DNA of 44,986 nucleotides, from NCBI GenBank assembly GCA_028875185.1, contig JAPPFH010000030.1, forward strand, positions 1-44,986, given 5' to 3'. Position 1 is the stretch's first letter. Each line of letters starts with the position of its first letter. This document shows, piece after piece, positions 40,451 through 44,986 of this stretch. Source of the DNA: Chloroflexota bacterium. Lineage in GTDB: Bacteria > Chloroflexota > Anaerolineae > Aggregatilineales > Phototrophicaceae. The translations under genes were made by a program, and so were the position numbers. The notes below the pieces were generated by a model that did not search any database, was not told the origin of the DNA, and worked only from the letters and a program-made list of their open reading frames with translations.

Positions 40451-41236
40451 CTATCGCGAACCCAGCTTGCGCGCGATGACAATCTGATTCACGCCCCAAT
40501 CGAGCGGGTTGAATGTCCCGCGCGTGAGGACCTGCGCCAAAGCCGGCAGTCCAAAAAGCGCGAATTGCGCCAGCTTTGGCAGCAGCGGCAGATAAGGCAC
40601 ATCCCAAAGGCCATCGCTGAAGTGGCGCTCTATAGCGAAGCCGCTTTCTTCGCACCATCCCCGCCAGATTCGGGGCGGATGACAATTAATATGCGTCGGA
40701 TCTTTGCCAATGGCATCGGTCGCCGGGTCTTTTGCGCGGCGCAGCCTATAGCCGGGATGCGGCGTGACAAAGAGGAAGACACCGCCCGGCTGCAGAATGC
40801 GCTGCGTCTCGTGGATGAATTGCCGCGGTCGCTCCAAATGCTCCACCAGATGCAAAGCCACGACGACGCTGAATTCACCGGCTTGAAAGAGATCCGGCTG
40901 ATTCGCGTCTCCATGCAAAACACGCGCCTTGGGCGCGTTAAGCCGCGTCTGCTCGATCGCGTATTCCATCAGGTCAATGCCGCTGCAGGCGAAGTCGTCT
41001 TGCAACAATCCCAGCAGATGCCCCATGCCGCAGCCTGCTTCCAGCAATGCGCGCTTCCCAGTCGCTGGCGCGAAACGCCGAGCCAGCGCCGCGTAATAAC
41101 GCCGCGCGAACCAATACATGCTGAAGCGCCCTAGCGGCCGGTCGGCATAATTTCCGCTTTCAAAATACTCGCGTTTGTAAAGGTGAACCGGCGCGGAGAC
41201 CGTCCGCTCGCCCGCTGCGTTTTCCCGTTTATCCAT
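40451..41236 (-). CDS. SAM-dependent class I methyltransferase
   Basis: This 261-residue Rossmann-fold methyltransferase has SAM motif I as LLEAGCGMGHLL (64-75), followed by an acidic residue in GIDLM, VVALHLVEHLERP as motif post-II and LQPGGVFLFVTPHPG as motif III-like. The C-terminus is hydrophobic (LPLLPKLAQFALFGLPAL) and may attach to the membrane. The family often methylates glycans or lipid intermediates, and the neighbouring glycosyltransferases favour that, though the substrate is not proven. It is convergent with the VOC gene, 21 bases apart. Confidence 0.8.
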   Translation of the reverse strand: MDKRENAAGERTVSAPVHLYKREYFESGNYADRPLGRFSMYWFARRYYAALARRFAPATGKRALLEAGCGMGHLLGLLQDDFACSGIDLMEYAIEQTRLNAPKARVLHGDANQPDLFQAGEFSVVVALHLVEHLERPRQFIHETQRILQPGGVFLFVTPHPGYRLRRAKDPATDAIGKDPTHINCHPPRIWRGWCEESGFAIERHFSDGLWDVPYLPLLPKLAQFALFGLPALAQVLTRGTFNPLDWGVNQIVIARKLGSR

Positions 41237-41626
41237 TAGCGCAAAGACCTTAACACTGATTCCCGCTCAGAGACTAATACGCATTTCCAGCATACGCCAT
41301 AGCCTTCCCGCGCTTTTTGGTTTGGGAGTGGTGAATGAGTTGAAATATCCCTCGTTTCCCCCACCCTAAATCTTGTTCCCCCTCGGTCCCCCGCCTCACG
41401 GGGGATGTTTCCCAAAATGAGGGAGGGACTTCAATAGCCCGTAATTCCTTGAAAAACTCCCCTTCCCTCCTTGTGGGGCGCGCGTAGACACTGCACTACG
41501 GCAAGGGGCCGGGGGATGGGGGTTTGTCGCGGTATCAATAATTCACCACACCCTTGGTTTCGCCAGCGTGTATCCGGTTGCGCATCGCTGTTATAATGGC
41601 GGGCCGATTACAGGGGAAACCCGTCC
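41237..41626. other. 390-bp intergenic region containing element A2
   Basis: No gene is seen. The region holds MITE-like element A2 (41324-41553) with its 7-bp duplication. TATAAT at 41592-41597, 30 bases before the MBL gene ATG, is a possible -10 box without a clear -35. The remainder, at 41237-41316, shows nothing recognised. Confidence 0.6.
41324..41553. mobile_element. MITE-like element A, copy 2, with 7-bp target duplication
   Basis: The ends GGGAGTGGTGAAT (41324-41336) and ATTCACCACACCC (41541-41553) are inverted repeats. TTGGTTT is directly duplicated at 41317-41323 and 41554-41560. Relative to A1 it lies in opposite orientation and lacks element B. The shared arms include GATACCGCGACAAACCCCC and GATTTAGGGTGGGGGAAAC (as complement). 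Confidence 0.7.
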
Positions 41627-42610
41627 ATGAGCGAAGCTGGCGTCACGCATATCACCGAAGACATCGTCCAGGTGCAGATCCCCTTGCCTTACAAGCTGAA
41701 TATCGTCAATTGCTACCTGCTGCGCGGCGAGGGCGGCTGGACCCTGCTTGATACCGGCTTGAACACGGCGCCGGCGCGCGCCCAGTGGCATGCGGCGATG
41801 GCGGCGCTGCGCATCAAGCCAGACGACATCGACAAGATCGTGCTGACGCATATGCATCCCGACCACTTCGGCTTGGCAGGCTGGTGGCAGCAGGCGGCCG
41901 AGACGCCCATACCCGTCTACCTACCGCAGCGGGAAATGCCGCAAGCGCAGGTCTTCTATCGCCGCGCCAATACTGCGCTGTATCATCAATGGATGCTGGA
42001 TTGCGGCATCGACCAGGCCACGGTCGACCGCGTTGAGAGCGCCCTCCAAAGCACGCGCGACTTGACCCAGCCCCATCCGGTTCAGCAAGCGACGCTGCGC
42101 GAAGACAGCACCGTTCGCCTGGGCCTGCGCAATTGCCGCGGCATTCATGCGCCGGGTCATAGTGACGGGCAACTCATCTTTTATCACGCAGCCGAGAAAC
42201 TTATGCTCTGTGGCGATCATGTGCTGATGCGGATCACGCCAAATATCGGCAGCTGGCCCCACACGCAACCGGATCCGCTGGGGCGGTTCCTGGCGTCGCT
42301 GGACGAACTGAAAGCGCTGGACGTAGGCTTGGCGCTGCCCGGGCATAGAGCGCTCATCACCGACTGGCGCGGCCGCATCGAGGAATTGATCGCGCATCAT
42401 GAGTTTCGCTTGCGGCTTACGCTTGAGGCGATAGAAGGCGGCGCCCACTCCGTTTTCGAGGTCGCCGCCCGGCTCTTCGCGCTGGAGCGCTTGACGCCGC
42501 ATGAATGGCGCTTCGCCATGGCTGAGACGCTCGCCCACCTCAATTATCTGCGTGAACGGAAGCAGGTCAATCTCCGCCAAGACGGCGTCATGCTTTGGGC
42601 TTTGAAATAG
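41627..42610 (+). CDS. MBL-fold metallo-hydrolase
   Basis: This 327-residue metallo-beta-lactamase fold enzyme has the metal motif H75-M-H77-P-D79-H80, HAPGHSDGQLIF (further His) and GDHVL (bridging Asp). After about residue 250 a C-terminal winged-helix-like segment follows (ALERLTPHEWRFAMAETLAHLNYL), as found in thioesterase- or glyoxalase-II-like subgroups. CAGGGGAAA lies before the ATG. The substrate is not known; relatives act on thioesters, lactones or phosphodiesters. Confidence 0.85.
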   Translation: MSEAGVTHITEDIVQVQIPLPYKLNIVNCYLLRGEGGWTLLDTGLNTAPARAQWHAAMAALRIKPDDIDKIVLTHMHPDHFGLAGWWQQAAETPIPVYLPQREMPQAQVFYRRANTALYHQWMLDCGIDQATVDRVESALQSTRDLTQPHPVQQATLREDSTVRLGLRNCRGIHAPGHSDGQLIFYHAAEKLMLCGDHVLMRITPNIGSWPHTQPDPLGRFLASLDELKALDVGLALPGHRALITDWRGRIEELIAHHEFRLRLTLEAIEGGAHSVFEVAARLFALERLTPHEWRFAMAETLAHLNYLRERKQVNLRQDGVMLWALK

Positions 42611-42827
42611 ATGCCAAGCATCACTCTCGGCGACATCTGCAGGTCTTGTCCGGTGCTGGTTGGATCGCTTCCGCCTCTATGAAATGCCGTAAATTGCTGA
42701 CGATTCACCACAGCCCGGGCATCTGATAGCGCGCGCTATAAGGCGAGACATGGGGCGCGTAGGGCACGTGGACATAGCCCTTCGACAGCGCGCGTGTCTC
42801 GCCGCTACAGATGCTTAAAGCTAAAGC

Positions 42828-43643
42828 CTAATAGGGCGCGATGACTTCTTCTCGTCCGTTGATAGCGCTGCTGTCGATGATGACAAAGCGCGCGGAATCA
42901 GCCGGCTCCAGCGTCCAAGACAGCTCGTGGCGCGTGCCGCCGGCGCACACATAATGTTCTTCGCCGATGATGAAATAATCGCGCGCGCCGTGCCCGGTCT
43001 GCGTCTCGCTGACGCGAATGCGCTTGAAAAGTGCGGCCGATAGCGCAGCCGGCAGATGATCACGCGCGTTAACCTGCAGCGACTGAATACTGCCGCGGGG
43101 ATGTTTGCGCCGCGCCAACTCGTAATCGGCGAAGGCCTGCGCCGTCTCGATATGAGAGAGCGCCGGCAGATCAAGCGCCATTCGCTTCAGCCCGTAGATG
43201 TGCATGCCCTCGCCGTCCTCCGCGCGGACCTCGATGGGATCGCCGCGAAAAAGCGGCTTGCCATACAGTTGCAGCAGCGTCAGATACAGGTCGTTCCGCG
43301 TCTGGTTGGTCAAACGCAACTGGATGGAAGTCGTGCCCAGGCGCATGACTTCGGCGAAGGCGCCGCTTGGAATCGCGCGGCCGCCTTCTTCCGGACTGAG
43401 TTGAAAGCGAGCTTCCAATCGATCGAATTCCAGCAGCCCGACCGGCTGATCGCGCTCATCTATCAGGCGCAGATTCAACAGCAAATCGCTCCGGCGGGCG
43501 ATACGCTGCGGCGCGCGCAGTTGCCAGATTAGCGCGCCGCTTTCGCCAAGCACGCGCGGGGTCATCAGCAACGCGATCTGATTCAGGCGCTGATCGCCGT
43601 AACGGTATGCCATGCCGCGCGCGTCATCGTGAAACTCGGCCAC
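42828..43643 (-). CDS. Phage tail-like protein, C-terminal part
   Basis: 271 codons can be read from a GTG at 43643, but the same frame extends upstream without a stop to the TAG at 43812, so 43643 is probably an internal GTG and not a real start. The sequence includes FDRLEARFQLSPEEGGRAIPSGAF-like beta-rich stretches and ends EEVIAPY before TAG at 42828-42830. The protein is probably the distal part of a tail or baseplate component. No ribosome binding site precedes the GTG. It may be a fragment or part of a longer readthrough product. Confidence 0.55.
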   Translation of the reverse strand: MAEFHDDARGMAYRYGDQRLNQIALLMTPRVLGESGALIWQLRAPQRIARRSDLLLNLRLIDERDQPVGLLEFDRLEARFQLSPEEGGRAIPSGAFAEVMRLGTTSIQLRLTNQTRNDLYLTLLQLYGKPLFRGDPIEVRAEDGEGMHIYGLKRMALDLPALSHIETAQAFADYELARRKHPRGSIQSLQVNARDHLPAALSAALFKRIRVSETQTGHGARDYFIIGEEHYVCAGGTRHELSWTLEPADSARFVIIDSSAINGREEVIAPY

Positions 43644-43811
43644 AATCTCTCGCTCAATCAGGGTATGATGCCGATTTAGAAAGACCGCTACACCCTCGCG
43701 ATCGATATAGAATCGTCCGCGCTCGCTAGCGGCGGTCTCGCCGATCGCGTCGCGCGCCGATGTAGAATCGCGCCACCAGTCACCGACGTATGCGAAACGC
43801 GACTTACCCGG

Positions 43812-44354
43812 CTACAATCGCCGCGCCGCATTGCCCGGTGGAAAGATGCGCGCGCTGTTGATACGGTTGTATCCGTCAACATCGATCAGCAAGTAACCAG
43901 CCAACTTTGACCGCCGCAAAATCGCCCCGTCCAGAAGGCGCGCGATGACTTGATCAGCGCGAACATCAATTTGCGGGCTCAGGCGCGCGGGACTATCGGC
44001 CAGCCAGGGTTGAATATCCTGAAGGTAAATCAGAGCTTGCTTGCGGCTGTGCTCGCCCTCATCGGGTTCGATGTGGCTGATCGCGCCGATGAAATGCGTG
44101 CGAGCTATGCCGGCCTGTTCGCTCTGAATGCGCACGCGCGTGCCGCTTTCCAGCCTAGCCCGCTCGGGCGAGAAGGCGCCATCGGCGTTGAGCACAGTGA
44201 TGCTTGCCCAGCCGGCCGCAGCCATGCTGTCGTAAGCCGCGCGCATGCCCAGCCGCCAACGCAGCTCCAGCACACGCTCATTAATCTCGCCGTCCGCATC
44301 ATCGAAGTCGCCATCGTGATTGCGGTCGATGGCGATGCTGTAGCGTATCGTCAT
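43812..44354 (-). CDS. Phage tail-like protein, N-terminal part
   Basis: 180 residues from ATG at 44354; the in-frame start at 44375 overlaps the upstream gene and is less likely, and GGAG lies about 8 bases before 44354. It begins MTIRYSIAIDRNHDGDFDD, with an Asp-rich calcium-loop-like stretch (residues 10-24). The pattern N-A-D-G-A-F-S-P-E...G-T-R-V-R-I...F-I-G-A-I-S-H-I-E-P is typical of tail or baseplate hub proteins. It ends at TAG (43812-43814), after which the same frame continues as coding sequence. No other head or tail genes are in the window beside 44357-44815. Confidence 0.55.
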   Translation of the reverse strand: MTIRYSIAIDRNHDGDFDDADGEINERVLELRWRLGMRAAYDSMAAAGWASITVLNADGAFSPERARLESGTRVRIQSEQAGIARTHFIGAISHIEPDEGEHSRKQALIYLQDIQPWLADSPARLSPQIDVRADQVIARLLDGAILRRSKLAGYLLIDVDGYNRINSARIFPPGNAARRL

Positions 44355-44356
44355 AA

Positions 44357-44815
44357 CTATATCTCCAGCAGCCATGTGTGGCGAAAGGCGCAGCCATAGA
44401 ATTCGCGCTCGCCGTAGGGGAATGAGCCGGGCTCAACGCTGACGCGCGCCGGCGCCAGCAACTGACCGCCCAAGGTGACGTCAGCGGATAGCGCCGCGGT
44501 ATACGCGTCGATCAAGTCAACCAGGCGCGGCAGGTGGCTGCGCAAGCCCAGCCCGGCATCGGCGGGCGCGGCCAACAGCAAGTGCGTCACGCCGTAATAG
44601 ACCGATTTCGCGCCACCGCTGAATGCGGCCGTCTGCAAGCTGTCCTTGCGCTCGCGGAATAAACGGTCAGCGTCCAGCTCGACCGGTATGACCAGCAGCG
44701 CCGGCAGCTGCCCGCTGTGCAGCGAATTCGGCAGTTCGTCCAGGTCGAAATTGCCGCGCACGCCGCTAACTTTCATCGACGCCAATTGCGTTAAAGCCGC
44801 GCGAAATGTCGCCAT
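44357..44815 (-). CDS. Phage-related structural protein (tail/head-tail joining type)
   Basis: This 152-residue protein begins MATFRAALTQLASMKVSGVRG and ends with VSVEPGSFPYGEREFYGCAF and HTWLLEI, a form seen in small tail-completion or neck proteins; this is a tentative match. AGGAG precedes the ATG. It stops with TAG two bases before the ATG of the next gene. If TAG were sense, the frame would end two codons later at TGA, in a standard ATGA overlap with that gene. No capsid, terminase or integrase gene is seen on either side. Confidence 0.5.
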   Translation of the reverse strand: MATFRAALTQLASMKVSGVRGNFDLDELPNSLHSGQLPALLVIPVELDADRLFRERKDSLQTAAFSGGAKSVYYGVTHLLLAAPADAGLGLRSHLPRLVDLIDAYTAALSADVTLGGQLLAPARVSVEPGSFPYGEREFYGCAFRHTWLLEI

Positions 44816-44916
44816 CGGCTTCTCCTTTCGGTTATGATGTTTCGTCTGATATGGGGTGAAACGTGTTGGTTAGAGCTATCAGGTCGCCGGCTCTACATGT
44901 TCTGCCTGTTTGCGGT

Positions 44917-44986
44917 TGTAAGGCTTGTCCACAACTGGGCTAAGCTGCCTCGCCGATTACACCCCATCCCCCCAACCCCCTTCCCG
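44917..44986. repeat. Repeat-like sequence at the right edge
   Basis: TGTAAGGCTTGTCC (44917-44930) matches 26482-26495. The last 30 bases are C-rich (ACCCCATCCCCCC...CCCCCTTCCCG) and resemble the C-rich arm of element A (ACCCCCATCCCCC). The window may end inside another repeat copy; an assembly break at a repeat would fit. Confidence 0.35.

Larger units (their letters stand above)
42705..44354 (-). other. Composite reading frame with two in-frame TAG codons (tail-like gene)
   Basis: Reading one frame from ATG at 44354 to TGA at 42705-42707 gives 549 codons interrupted only by TAG at 43812-43814 and 42828-42830. The sequence between and after the TAGs keeps coding-like composition: CGDWWRD-type (YVGDWWRDSTSARDAIGET) after the first and SGETRALSKGYVHVPYAPHV after the second, with no good start codons close to either TAG. 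The three parts therefore look like one protein. Whether TAG is read through, recoded or marks decay is not settled. Confidence 0.6.

Noticed and set aside
42705-44815. Complete prophage
   Set aside because: Only tail-like genes are present; there is no integrase, terminase, capsid or attachment site in the window, and host genes lie directly to the left.
1-44986. tRNA, rRNA or tmRNA genes
   Set aside because: Intergenic stretches were read for T-loop and acceptor-stem signatures and none was found; a scanning program could still reveal one.

Overview
The window reads as a chromosome segment of a GC-rich bacterium, most likely a member of the Chloroflexota (Anaerolineae-like). That placement is an inference from gene content: several GT-C and YfhO-type membrane glycosyltransferases, an F420-dependent luciferase-like oxidoreductase, orphan branched-chain amino-acid-type binding proteins, HpaI aldolase and Uma2/GxxExxY nuclease-fold genes. 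It is not based on any marker gene. No rRNA, tRNA or CRISPR array was recognised.

Layout. 1-2020: an AT-richer island with a type II restriction endonuclease cut by the left edge, a beta-class DNA methyltransferase and a two-helix membrane protein. 2017-8764: TPR protein, two GT-C-type membrane proteins with a partner, a metallophosphoesterase and a frameshifted two-helix gene. 8765-9379: repeats and a structured leader in front of a cysteine synthase (9380-10345). 10452-12122: a large AT-rich protein of unknown function with a C-terminal HEPN-like R-x5-H motif. 12119-16454: cupin, MogA, two copies of a GxxExxY cassette flanking an F420 oxidoreductase, and a kynureninase-like enzyme. 16550-20464: four overlapping family-2 glycosyltransferase paralogues. 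20621-25815: DUF1801 protein, helical-repeat protein, nucleoside hydrolase and two tandem orphan binding proteins. 25919-29008: ThpR, an MFS transporter and an HpaI aldolase. 29014-31131: a second restriction-modification pair. 31208-34848: phosphofructokinase, Uma2, TrmH and an endonuclease/exonuclease/phosphatase. 35015-42610: isochorismatase, GNAT, a GT2-YfhO-VOC run, a methyltransferase and an MBL hydrolase. 42705-44815: phage-tail-like genes.

Main points of interest. (1) The tail-like gene at 42705-44354 is one reading frame split by two in-frame TAG codons. It ends at TGA, and its upstream neighbour also ends in TAG followed by an ATGA overlap. This is either amber readthrough or recoding in a phage-derived locus, or decay. 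(2) A GxxExxY gene lies between long inverted CACCACAGAGG-type repeats, in two copies with an apparently identical core of about 400 bp, plus a solitary repeat at 26.5 kb. (3) Two MITE-like families occur: family A (TIR GGGAGTGGTGAAT) has 7-8 bp target duplications at both copies, and family B (TIR CTGACGACAGGACAGG) is nested inside one A copy. (4) A REPIN-like palindrome family starting GTAGGGGCG is dispersed in intergenic DNA and supplies the stop codon of trmH. (5) Four convergent gene pairs end on a shared CTAA.

How the genes work together. Much of the window looks like surface-polymer or glycolipid assembly: GT-C enzymes using lipid-linked sugars, GT2 clusters, YfhO and a SAM methyltransferase. 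The rest is scattered housekeeping metabolism, interrupted by three AT-rich defence-like islands.
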